Of a stretch of 64,000 nucleotides of DNA, positions 7,885 through 14,363 are shown piece after piece. The translations under genes were made by a program, and so were the position numbers. Origin of the DNA: Bog-473 sp963743785 (lineage in GTDB: Bacteria > Actinomycetota > Acidimicrobiia > Acidimicrobiales > RAAP-2). Location of the stretch: positions 124,001 through 188,000 of the forward strand of contig CAVURD010000001.1 of the NCBI GenBank assembly GCA_963743785.1, given 5' to 3'. Position 1 is the first letter of the stretch, and each line of letters starts with the position of its first letter. Under the pieces are notes generated by a model. The model ran no database searches. It saw nothing but the letters and a program-made list of their open reading frames with translations, and was not told the origin of the DNA.

Positions 7885-8109
7885 CTGCCCAAGCCCAAGG
7901 AAGACGCCATCGTGCTCGAAGGCACGGTGGTCGAGCCACTGCCCAACGCCATGTTCCGAGTCGAGCTCGAGAACGGACACAAGGTGTTGGCGCACAGCTC
8001 GGGAAAGATGAGGATGCACCGCATCCGCATTCTTCCGGGGGACAAGGTGCAGGTGGAGATCACTCCGTACGACCTCAACCGGGGCCGTATCACCTACCGG
8101 TACAAGTAA
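7885..8109 (+). CDS. infA: Translation initiation factor IF-1, predicted CTG start
   Basis: IF-1 occupies the 30S A site during initiation. The OB-fold is complete: IVLEGTVVEPLPNAMFRVEL, GKMRMHRIRILPGD, YDLNRGRITYRYK. The conserved N-terminus (PKPKEDAIVLEG) needs translation to begin upstream of the first GTG at 7912. The only suitable codon is CTG at 7885, preceded by GAGGAG with a 6-base gap. The resulting 74-aa length is normal for IF-1. No in-frame ATG, GTG or TTG gives the conserved N-terminus. Start at GTG 7912 would drop nine residues of the first strand. Confidence 0.9.
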   Translation: MPKPKEDAIVLEGTVVEPLPNAMFRVELENGHKVLAHSSGKMRMHRIRILPGDKVQVEITPYDLNRGRITYRYK

Positions 8110-8144
8110 CCACCGATACAAGTAACCAGAAGGACAGGAACGCG

Positions 8145-8258
8145 ATGAAAGTTCGGCCAAGCGTGAAGCCGATCTGTGAGAAATGCAAGGTCATCCGGCG
8201 CCACGGTGTGGTCCGGGTGATCTGTGTCAACCCGCGCCACAAGCAGCGGCAGGGCTGA
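8145..8258 (+). CDS. rpmJ: 50S ribosomal protein L36, zinc form
   Basis: A 37-aa protein, MKVRPSVKPICEKCKVIRRH followed by VRVICVNPRHKQRQG. Zinc ligands Cys11, Cys14, Cys27 and His32 are all present, which is the C+ form of L36. It sits between infA and rpsM as usual. A short direct repeat (TACAAGTAACCA-like, around 8101-8128) overlaps the infA stop just upstream. Confidence 0.96.
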   Translation: MKVRPSVKPICEKCKVIRRHGVVRVICVNPRHKQRQG

Positions 8259-8271
8259 GGAGAGGATACAG

Positions 8272-8649
8272 ATGGCCCGTATAGCTGGAGTCGATATCCC
8301 CCGCGAGAAGCGGCTCGAGATATCCCTGACCTACATTTTCGGCATCGGCAACACCCTGTCGGAGCAGATCTGCCAGGCGGTCGAGGTCAACCCCTCGACC
8401 CGCGTCCGCGATCTGACCGACGAAGAGGTGGCGCGCCTGCGCAGCTACATCGACACCAACTTCCGGGTCGAGGGCGACCTGCGCCGCGACGTGTCCCAGG
8501 ACATCAAGCGCAAGATGGAGATCAACTGCTACCAGGGCGTACGGCACCGCAAGGGCCTGCCGGTGCACGGCCAGCGCACCCACACCAACGCCCGGACCCG
8601 CAAGGGACCGAAGAAGACGGTGGCCGGGAAGAAGAAGGTGAAGAAGTAG
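8272..8649 (+). CDS. rpsM: 30S ribosomal protein S13
   Basis: The 125-aa product begins MARIAGVDIPREKRLEISLT and has YIFGIGNTLSEQI (helix-hairpin-helix), INCYQGVRHRKGLPVHGQRT and the basic tail RKGPKKTVAGKKKVKK. S13 contacts tRNA in the P site and bridges to L5. The ATG at 8272 is preceded by GAGGAGAGG. An in-frame upstream ATG or GTG inside rpmJ would add non-homologous residues and was rejected. Confidence 0.97.
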   Translation: MARIAGVDIPREKRLEISLTYIFGIGNTLSEQICQAVEVNPSTRVRDLTDEEVARLRSYIDTNFRVEGDLRRDVSQDIKRKMEINCYQGVRHRKGLPVHGQRTHTNARTRKGPKKTVAGKKKVKK

Positions 8650-9048
8650 ATGGCCAAGCCCACCAAACAGGCGCGTCGGCCGCGCAAGCGCGAGCGCAAG
8701 AACATCAGCTACGGCGTGGCCCATATCAAGAGCTCGTTCAACAACACCATCGTCTCCATCGCCGATCCCGAGGGCAACGTGTTGGCCTGGGCCTCGGCCG
8801 GCAACGTCGGGTTCAAGGGCTCCCGCAAGTCCACCCCGTTCGCGGCCCAGCTGGCCGCCGAAGCCTGCGCCAAGCGGGCGATGGAGCACGGCGTGCGCAA
8901 GGTCGACGTCCTGGTGCGAGGTCCCGGTTCCGGCCGTGAGACCGCCATCCGATCGCTCGCTGCGGTGGGCATCGAGGTCGTGGGCATCAAAGACGTCACC
9001 CCCATCCCCCACAACGGCTGCCGCCCCAAGAAGCGGCGTCGGGTCTAA
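8650..9048 (+). CDS. rpsK: 30S ribosomal protein S11
   Basis: The 132-aa product has the S11 core: GVAHIKSSFNNTIVSIADPE, NVLAWASAGNVGFKGSRKST, PFAAQLAAEACAKRAME, GPGSGRETAIRSL and the end THNGCRPKKRRRV-like HNGCRPKKRRRV. It shapes the 30S platform near the E site. The ATG abuts the rpsM stop with no gap. Confidence 0.97.
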   Translation: MAKPTKQARRPRKRERKNISYGVAHIKSSFNNTIVSIADPEGNVLAWASAGNVGFKGSRKSTPFAAQLAAEACAKRAMEHGVRKVDVLVRGPGSGRETAIRSLAAVGIEVVGIKDVTPIPHNGCRPKKRRRV

Positions 9049-9060
9049 GAGGAACGATCT

Positions 9061-9708
9061 ATGGCTAGATACACCGGACCCGTGTGCCGACTCTGCCGGC
9101 GCGAGCGGACCAAGCTCTTCTTGAAGGGGGAGCGCTGCTACTCGCTCAAGTGCCCCGTCTCCGAGGCGGTGACCGACCGTCACAGCCGCGCCTACCCGCC
9201 CGGTGAGCACGGTCGCGACCGCATGCGCCAGGGGTCGGAGTACCTGACCCAGCTCCGCGAGAAGCAGAAGGCCCGCCGCATCTACGGGCTCTTGGAGAAG
9301 CAGTTCCGCAACCTCTACGAGGAGTCCAGCCGCCAGCCCGGCATCACCGGCGAGAACCTGCTGCGCAACCTGGAGCTCCGGCTCGACAACGTGGTCTTCC
9401 GGGCCGGATGGGGCGCCAGCCGGCGCCAGGCCCGCCAGTTCGTCCGCCACGGCCACGTGCTGGTCAACGGGCGCAAGACCGACATCCCGAGCTACCGGGT
9501 CCGCCAGGGCGACCAGGTCACGCTCAAGGAAGCCACCCGGGCCAACTTCTCCGTGCGCCGCAACATGGACACGTTGGAGCGGACCACCCCGGCCTGGCTC
9601 GAGACCCGTGATGCCGGGTTCAGCGTGGCCGTGCTGAACCCGCCGCTGCGCGAGCACATCGATGAGCCCGTGCAGGAGCAGCTCATCGTCGAGCTCTACT
9701 CCAAGTAG
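9061..9708 (+). CDS. rpsD: 30S ribosomal protein S4, zinc-finger form
   Basis: The 215-aa protein starts MARYTGPVCRLCRRER. Cys9, Cys12, Cys26 and Cys31 form the N-terminal zinc knuckle of the C+ S4 type. The S4 RNA-binding domain follows (LELRLDNVVFRAGWGASRRQ, ARQFVRHGHVLVNGRK). S4 nucleates 30S assembly and often autoregulates the alpha operon. The C-terminus (HIDEPVQEQLIVELYSK) is intact. Confidence 0.97.
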   Translation: MARYTGPVCRLCRRERTKLFLKGERCYSLKCPVSEAVTDRHSRAYPPGEHGRDRMRQGSEYLTQLREKQKARRIYGLLEKQFRNLYEESSRQPGITGENLLRNLELRLDNVVFRAGWGASRRQARQFVRHGHVLVNGRKTDIPSYRVRQGDQVTLKEATRANFSVRRNMDTLERTTPAWLETRDAGFSVAVLNPPLREHIDEPVQEQLIVELYSK

Positions 9709-9789
9709 GACCACGTAGGACCCCGGACACCCGACCCCCGACCGACCCGACCCCGACCGACCACCCATCCCGCTACAGGAGTCACCCAC
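9709..9789 (+). other. C-rich, nearly unstructured spacer between rpsD and rpoA
   Basis: This 81-bp gap is built largely from short GACC/GACCC repeats and has very few G runs, so it should be poorly structured as RNA. It ends with a clear CAGGAG ribosome-binding site seven bases before the rpoA ATG. Elsewhere in the operon genes overlap or sit within 35 bp, so the gap is unusual. C-rich open RNA resembles Rho-utilisation sequence, but that is inference. Confidence 0.4.
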
Positions 9790-10728
9790 ATGCTGATAAT
9801 CCAACGACCGACAGTCGAAACAGTCGACGAGGAGCAGGACAACCGGCAGCGTTTCGCCGTCGGCCCGCTCGATCCCGGCTTCGGCACCACACTGGGCAAT
9901 TCGCTGCGCCGCACCCTGCTCTCCTCGATTCCCGGTGGGGCGGTGACCCAGCTGCGCTTCGACGAGGCGCTGCACGAGTTCACCACGCTGCCCGGCGTCA
10001 AGGAAGACGTCACCGACATCATCTTGAACCTCAAGGACCTGCTGGTGCAGATCCACACCGACGAGCCGGTGACGTTGCGGCTCGACGTGCGCGGCCCGGC
10101 CGACGCCACGGCCGGCGACCTGCAGGCCACCTCCGACGTCGAGATCCTCAACCCCGAGCTGCACATCGCCTCCATCAACGCCAAGGGCCGCCTGGCCGTC
10201 GACGTGACGGTGGAGCGCGGTCGGGGCTACGTGTCGGCCGACAAGAACAAGCGCTCGTCGACCATCGGCGTCATCCCGATCGACTCCATCTTCTCGCCGG
10301 TGCACCGGGTGACCTTCGACATCGAGTCGGTCCGGGTGGAGCAGTCCACCAACTACGACCGCCTGGTGCTCGATATCGAGACCGACGGCACCATCTCCCC
10401 CCGTGAGGCGCTGGCCTCGGCCGGTGACACGCTGCGCAACCTGGTCTCCCTGGTGGCCGATCTCGAGGACGCGCCGCAGGGGCTGGAGCTGGGCGACACC
10501 GGCACGACCACCAGCGGATCCCCCGACCTGGACCTGCGCATCGAGGAGCTCGACCTCTCCGAGCGACCCCGCAACTGCCTCAAGCGGGCCCAGATCAACA
10601 CCATCGGTGAACTGGTCGAGCGCACGATGGACGACCTCCTGGCCATCACCAACTTCGGGCAGAAGTCGGCCGACGAAGTGGTGCAGCGCCTGGACGAGCG
10701 CGGGCTCTCGCTCCGCACCCGGGACTGA
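9790..10728 (+). CDS. rpoA: DNA-directed RNA polymerase subunit alpha
   Basis: The 312-aa protein has the alpha N-terminal dimerisation domain (FAVGPLDPGFGTTLGNSLRR, LLSSIPGGAVT, TTLPGVKEDVTDIILNLK) and the alpha-CTD from about residue 245 (LDLSERPRNCLKRAQINTIG, NFGQKSADEVVQRLDE). It nucleates RNA polymerase assembly and contacts UP elements and activators. Length is normal for actinobacteria. rplQ follows after six bases. Confidence 0.98.
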   Translation: MLIIQRPTVETVDEEQDNRQRFAVGPLDPGFGTTLGNSLRRTLLSSIPGGAVTQLRFDEALHEFTTLPGVKEDVTDIILNLKDLLVQIHTDEPVTLRLDVRGPADATAGDLQATSDVEILNPELHIASINAKGRLAVDVTVERGRGYVSADKNKRSSTIGVIPIDSIFSPVHRVTFDIESVRVEQSTNYDRLVLDIETDGTISPREALASAGDTLRNLVSLVADLEDAPQGLELGDTGTTTSGSPDLDLRIEELDLSERPRNCLKRAQINTIGELVERTMDDLLAITNFGQKSADEVVQRLDERGLSLRTRD

Positions 10729-10734
10729 TCGGCC

Positions 10735-11088
10735 GTGCAGGGCACTCCGACCCGGGGCCGCCGCCTGGGCGGCACCTCGGCGCACCAGAAGGCCATGCTG
10801 GGCAACCTGGTGGCCTCGTTGATCGCGGCCGAGTCACTGGTCACCACCGAGGCCAAGGCCAAGGCGCTGCGCCCGGTGGCCGAGAAGTGCGTGACGGCCG
10901 CCCGCAAGGGTGGGATCCACCAGCACCGCCGGGTGGTGGCGCTGATCCGGGACAAGGACATGGCCCACAAATTGTTCGAGGAGATCGGGCCGCGCTACGC
11001 CGAGCGCCCCGGTGGCTACACCCGGATCTTGAAGTTGGGCCCCCGCCCGGGCGACAACGCGCCGATGGCGCGGATCGAGTTCGTCTGA
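10735..11088 (+). CDS. rplQ: 50S ribosomal protein L17
   Basis: The 117-aa product has the compact L17 form: RGRRLGGTSAHQKAMLGNLV, SLIAAESLVTTEAKAKALRP, and the end RILKLGPRPGDNAPMARIEF. L17 lines the exit-tunnel rim. The GTG at 10735 is the only start upstream of the conserved block, six bases after rpoA. Confidence 0.97.
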   Translation: MQGTPTRGRRLGGTSAHQKAMLGNLVASLIAAESLVTTEAKAKALRPVAEKCVTAARKGGIHQHRRVVALIRDKDMAHKLFEEIGPRYAERPGGYTRILKLGPRPGDNAPMARIEFV

Positions 11089-11090
11089 GG

Positions 11091-11900
11091 GTGGGCGCGC
11101 CCACCAGCGCTGTCTGGCAGCGTTGGAGGCTCCTGATCGCCTACGACGGTGCCGCCTTCCGGGGTTTCGCCGACCAGCCGCAGGTGCCCACCGTGGCCGG
11201 CACGCTGCGCCAGGCCCTGGGCCGGACCGCCCGCCTGGTCGAACCACCGTCACTGACCTGCGCCGGGCGCACCGACGCCGGCGTCCACGCCCGGGGCCAG
11301 GTGGTCCACGTCGACCTGCCGCCCATCCCCTTCGACGGCGCCGGACTGGCCCGGGCGCTCAACCGCCAACTGGCCCCCGCGGTCGTCATCCGGGCCGCCA
11401 CCGCGGTCGAGCCCGACTTCGACGCCCGGCGCTCGGCCACCGACCGGACCTACCGCTACCTGGTCTGGAACGGGCCGTGGCCCGATCCGCTGCTGGCCCC
11501 CATCACCTGGCACGTCCGCGACGAGCTGGACCTGCGGGCCATGCGATCGGCCAGCGACGTGGTGCTGGGCACCCACGACTTCCGATCCTTCTGCCGGCGC
11601 AAGCCCGGGACCGGCGCCGAAGAGCCCATCCTGCGCCGGGTGATCCGGGCCGCCTGGAGCGAGGAGCACGACTCCGAGGTGCGCCGCCTGGGCGAGGGGC
11701 GGCTCCTCCGCTTCGAGATCGTGGCCAATTCCTTCTGCCACCAGATGGTCCGATCGCTGGTGGGCAGCCTGGTCGACGTCGGGCGCGGGCAGGGCAACGC
11801 CGCCACCCTGCTGGAACGCCTGCGCCTGGCCAACCGCCATCGGGCCCCGGATCCGGCGCCGGCCCGCGGCCTGTGCCTGGTCTCGGTGGCCTACCCCTGA
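11091..11900 (+). CDS. truA: tRNA pseudouridine(38-40) synthase
   Basis: TruA modifies positions 38-40 in the tRNA anticodon arm. The 269-aa protein has the catalytic-Asp motif CAGRTDAGVHARGQVVH, then RALNRQLAP, YRYLVWNGP, GTHDFRSFCRR and the C-terminal block FCHQMVRSLVGSLVDVGRG. The GTG at 11091, two bases after rplQ, gives the expected start just ahead of WRLLIAYDGAAFRGFADQP. A longer upstream frame overlaps rplQ and was rejected. Confidence 0.95.
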   Translation: MGAPTSAVWQRWRLLIAYDGAAFRGFADQPQVPTVAGTLRQALGRTARLVEPPSLTCAGRTDAGVHARGQVVHVDLPPIPFDGAGLARALNRQLAPAVVIRAATAVEPDFDARRSATDRTYRYLVWNGPWPDPLLAPITWHVRDELDLRAMRSASDVVLGTHDFRSFCRRKPGTGAEEPILRRVIRAAWSEEHDSEVRRLGEGRLLRFEIVANSFCHQMVRSLVGSLVDVGRGQGNAATLLERLRLANRHRAPDPAPARGLCLVSVAYP

Positions 11901-11930
11901 CCGCGGATCACCGGCCGGACCGCGGGCGGC

Positions 11931-11959
11931 TTGCCCGCCCGGCCCGGGCGCCCTATCCT
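11931..11959 (+). promoter_or_regulatory. Promoter for rplM-rpsI
   Basis: TTGCCC (11931-11936) and TATCCT (11954-11959) are separated by exactly 17 bp, immediately after the truA stop. This is a good match to a housekeeping-sigma promoter and separates rplM-rpsI from the alpha operon. The predicted start site is near 11966. Confidence 0.65.
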
Positions 11960-11969
11960 GGTACGTCGG

Positions 11970-12034
11970 CTCTCGGGACCTCCGAGAGGCCTGAGCGCAT
12001 CCCCTGCGGCGTGCGCTCCCCGCACCACACCGCA
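11970..12034 (+). promoter_or_regulatory. Structured 5' leader of rplM, candidate L13 autoregulatory RNA
   Basis: A 7-bp hairpin (CTCTCGG/CCGAGAG, 11970-11976 with 11982-11988) begins just after the predicted transcription start. A second, nested stem pairs 12005-12009 with 12030-12034 and 12011-12015 with 12021-12025. GCGCA at 11995-11999 could alternatively pair with TGCGC at 12012-12016, which would break the nested stem. Leader RNAs controlling L13 are known in other bacteria; I do not recognise this one as a named family. Confidence 0.4.
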
Positions 12035-12050
12035 GCGAAAGATCGATCCC

Positions 12051-12500
12051 TTGCGCACCTTTTCCCCGAAAGTCACCGAGATCCAGCGAGCCTGGTACGT
12101 GGTCGACGCCGACGGACTGGTGCTCGGCCGGTTGGCCTCGGAAGTGGCCCGCATCCTGCGCGGCAAGCATCGCCCCTACTTCGCGCCGCACGTCGACACC
12201 GGTGACCACGTCATCGTGATCAACGCCGACAAGGTGGTCCTCACCTCGAACAAGGCCGCCGACAAGCTGGCCTACCGCCACAGCGGGTACCCGGGTGGCC
12301 TGAGCTCAACCACCTACGCCGAACTCCTGGACCGGACCCCCGACGAAATGATCAGACGCTCCGTCCGGGGCATGTTGCCCAAGAACACCCTGGGACGCCA
12401 GATGCTGGGCAAGCTCAACGTCTACGCCGGCCCGGACCACCCCCACGCAGCCCAGGTCCCCGAGGTCCTCGAGCTGCCCTCGGCCCGCCGGGCCAGCTGA
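12051..12500 (+). CDS. rplM: 50S ribosomal protein L13
   Basis: Starting at TTG 12051 gives LRTFSPKVTEIQRAWYVVDA, matching the typical actinobacterial RTxSPK start, and a 149-aa protein with VLGRLASEVARILRGKHRP, YFAPHVDTGDHVIVINADKV, HSGYPGGL, RGMLPKNTLGRQMLGKLNVY. L13 is an early assembly protein of the 50S subunit. No strong Shine-Dalgarno sequence precedes the TTG (GAAAG only). A longer upstream frame starting near 11931 would run through the promoter and was rejected. Confidence 0.95.
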   Translation: MRTFSPKVTEIQRAWYVVDADGLVLGRLASEVARILRGKHRPYFAPHVDTGDHVIVINADKVVLTSNKAADKLAYRHSGYPGGLSSTTYAELLDRTPDEMIRRSVRGMLPKNTLGRQMLGKLNVYAGPDHPHAAQVPEVLELPSARRAS

Positions 12501-12523
12501 AGACCGTCAGGCAAGGAGCCCAC

Positions 12524-12916
12524 ATGACCGCACCCCTCACCCAGTCGACCGGACGCCGCAAGCAGGCGGTGGCCCGCGTGCGCTTTCGCCCCGGCGCCGG
12601 AGCGATCAAGGTCAACCAGCAGCCCATCGAGGCCTACTTCACCTCGGCCACCCACCGGATGCTGCTGACCGAGCCCCTGCGGATCACCAACACCGCGGAG
12701 TCATACGACATCGACGCCACCATCGACGGCGGCGGGATCTCGGGCCAGGCCGGCGCCATGCGCCTGGGCATCGCCCGCAGCCTGATCGAGTTGGACCCCG
12801 AGCACCGGGCCGCGCTGAAGCGCTCGGGGCTGCTCACGCGCGACGCCCGTGAGAAGGAATCGAAGAAGTACGGCCTGAAGAAGGCCCGCAAGGCGCCCCA
12901 GTACTCCAAGCGGTAA
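12524..12916 (+). CDS. rpsI: 30S ribosomal protein S9
   Basis: The 130-aa product contains STGRRKQAVARVRFRPGAG, INQQPIEAYF-like VNQQPIEAYF, GGGISGQAGAMRLGIARSLI and the C-terminal tail KKYGLKKARKAPQYSKR that reaches P-site tRNA. It follows rplM by 23 bases with GCAAGGAG as ribosome-binding site. Confidence 0.97.
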   Translation: MTAPLTQSTGRRKQAVARVRFRPGAGAIKVNQQPIEAYFTSATHRMLLTEPLRITNTAESYDIDATIDGGGISGQAGAMRLGIARSLIELDPEHRAALKRSGLLTRDAREKESKKYGLKKARKAPQYSKR

Positions 12917-12920
12917 GACG

Positions 12921-14279
12921 GTGGGGTCGGCACGCTTCGGGACCGATGGGGTCCGGGGTGTCGCAAACGAGGAACTCACGGCGGATCTCGCCCTGGCCCT
13001 CGGACGCGCCACCGCCCGCGTCCTGCCGTCGGTGGCCTTCGTCGTGGGTCGCGATACCCGTCGTTCGGGCCCCCTCCTGCAGGCCGCACTCTCGGCCGGC
13101 CTGGCCACCGAGGGGGCCGACGTCATCGACCTCGGGGTGCTGCCCACGCCAGGGGTGGCCCACCTGGCCGAGCGTCGGGGGGTCCCCGGCGCCATGGTCT
13201 CGGCCTCGCACAACCCCTTCGGCGACAACGGGATCAAGCTCTTCAGCGCCCTGGGCACCAAGTTGGCCGTCGAGGCCGAAGCCGAGGTCGAGCGGGAGCT
13301 CGAATCGATTCTCGAAGACCCCGATCGGCCCCCCCGCCGACCCACCGGGCGCGGGGTGGGGCGGATCATCGTCGATCCCGACGCCGTCGATCTCTACCGT
13401 GACCACCTGCTGGCGGCGACCGACGGCGGGACCCTGGCCGGGCTGGACATCGTGGTCGACTGCGCCAACGGTGCCGCCAGCGTCGTGGCCCCCGAAGGAC
13501 TGGCCGGGCTCGGCGCCACCGTCACCACGTTGCACGACGACCCGGACGGCATCAACATCAACGACAAGTGCGGATCGACCGATCCGGGGGAACTCTCCCG
13601 CACGGTGACGGCCCGCGGGGCCGACCTCGGGCTCGCCCTCGACGGCGACGCCGACCGGGTCATCGCCGTCGACCACACCGGTGCCATCGTGGACGGCGAC
13701 GTCCTGCTGGCCCTGTTCGCCCTGGACCTGGCCGACCGCGGCCAGCTGGCCGGCAACACGGTGGTGGTCACGGTCATGACCAACCTCGGGTTCCGGCTCA
13801 CCATGGAGGGTCGGGGGATCGCGGTCCGGGAGACCGACGTGGGCGATCGCCACGTGCTGGCCGCCCTCGATGCCGATGGCCTCTCATTGGGTGGGGAGCA
13901 GTCGGGGCACATCATCTTCCGGAGCCGTTCGACCACCGGAGACGGCACCCTGACCGGCATCGTCCTGGCCGACCTGATGCGGCGTTCGGGGCGCTCGCTG
14001 GCCGAGCTGGCCCACGGCCTGGTGGTGCGTGTCCCCCAGGTGCTGGTCAACGTGCCCATCCCCCAGCCCGGGCGTCTCACCGACTGTGTCGAGGTGTGGG
14101 ACGAGGTGGCCAAGCTCCAGTCCACCCTCGGAACCGAAGGCCGGGTCCTCCTGCGCGCCAGCGGCACCGAGCCCCTGGTCCGGGTCATGGTCGAGGCCCG
14201 GGACGAGGCCCAGGCCAATGCGGTGGCGGCCCAGTTGGCCGGTTTCGTCGAGGCCGCCCTGGGTCTGGTCGGGGGCTGA
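12921..14279 (+). CDS. glmM: Phosphoglucosamine mutase
   Basis: GlmM converts glucosamine-6-phosphate to glucosamine-1-phosphate for UDP-GlcNAc and peptidoglycan. The 452-aa protein starts with FGTDGVRGVANEELT. The phosphoserine loop is VSASHNP (Ser96), the metal loop is LALDGDADRV, the sugar loop is GGEQSGHI, and the phosphate-binding loop near the end is LRASGTEPLVRVMVEA. The GTG at 12921 is four bases after rpsI. Neighbouring glmS supplies the substrate. Confidence 0.96.
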   Translation: MGSARFGTDGVRGVANEELTADLALALGRATARVLPSVAFVVGRDTRRSGPLLQAALSAGLATEGADVIDLGVLPTPGVAHLAERRGVPGAMVSASHNPFGDNGIKLFSALGTKLAVEAEAEVERELESILEDPDRPPRRPTGRGVGRIIVDPDAVDLYRDHLLAATDGGTLAGLDIVVDCANGAASVVAPEGLAGLGATVTTLHDDPDGININDKCGSTDPGELSRTVTARGADLGLALDGDADRVIAVDHTGAIVDGDVLLALFALDLADRGQLAGNTVVVTVMTNLGFRLTMEGRGIAVRETDVGDRHVLAALDADGLSLGGEQSGHIIFRSRSTTGDGTLTGIVLADLMRRSGRSLAELAHGLVVRVPQVLVNVPIPQPGRLTDCVEVWDEVAKLQSTLGTEGRVLLRASGTEPLVRVMVEARDEAQANAVAAQLAGFVEAALGLVGG

Positions 14280-14349
14280 AGGACGGGAGAGGACGGGACG
14301 CCGGCCCACCCGGCTCGCCCGGCCAACCCAACGACCGGGGCAGCGCCAG

Positions 14350-14355
14350 TAGCCT
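14350..14355 (+). promoter_or_regulatory. -10 element for a near-leaderless glmS transcript
   Basis: TAGCCT ends eight bases before the glmS ATG and no Shine-Dalgarno sequence lies between. Transcription starting about 7-8 nt after a TANNNT box would begin at the start codon itself, a common actinobacterial arrangement. Confidence 0.5.
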
Positions 14356-14363
14356 GAAGCCCC

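Noticed and set aside
8227..10785. An 852-codon open frame on the minus strand across rpsM-rpoA, and similar long frames such as 4674-6437 and 36398-38764
   Set aside because: They lie exactly antisense to well-recognised genes, use Gly/His/Asp/Val-rich composition expected from the complement of high-GC codons, and match no family.
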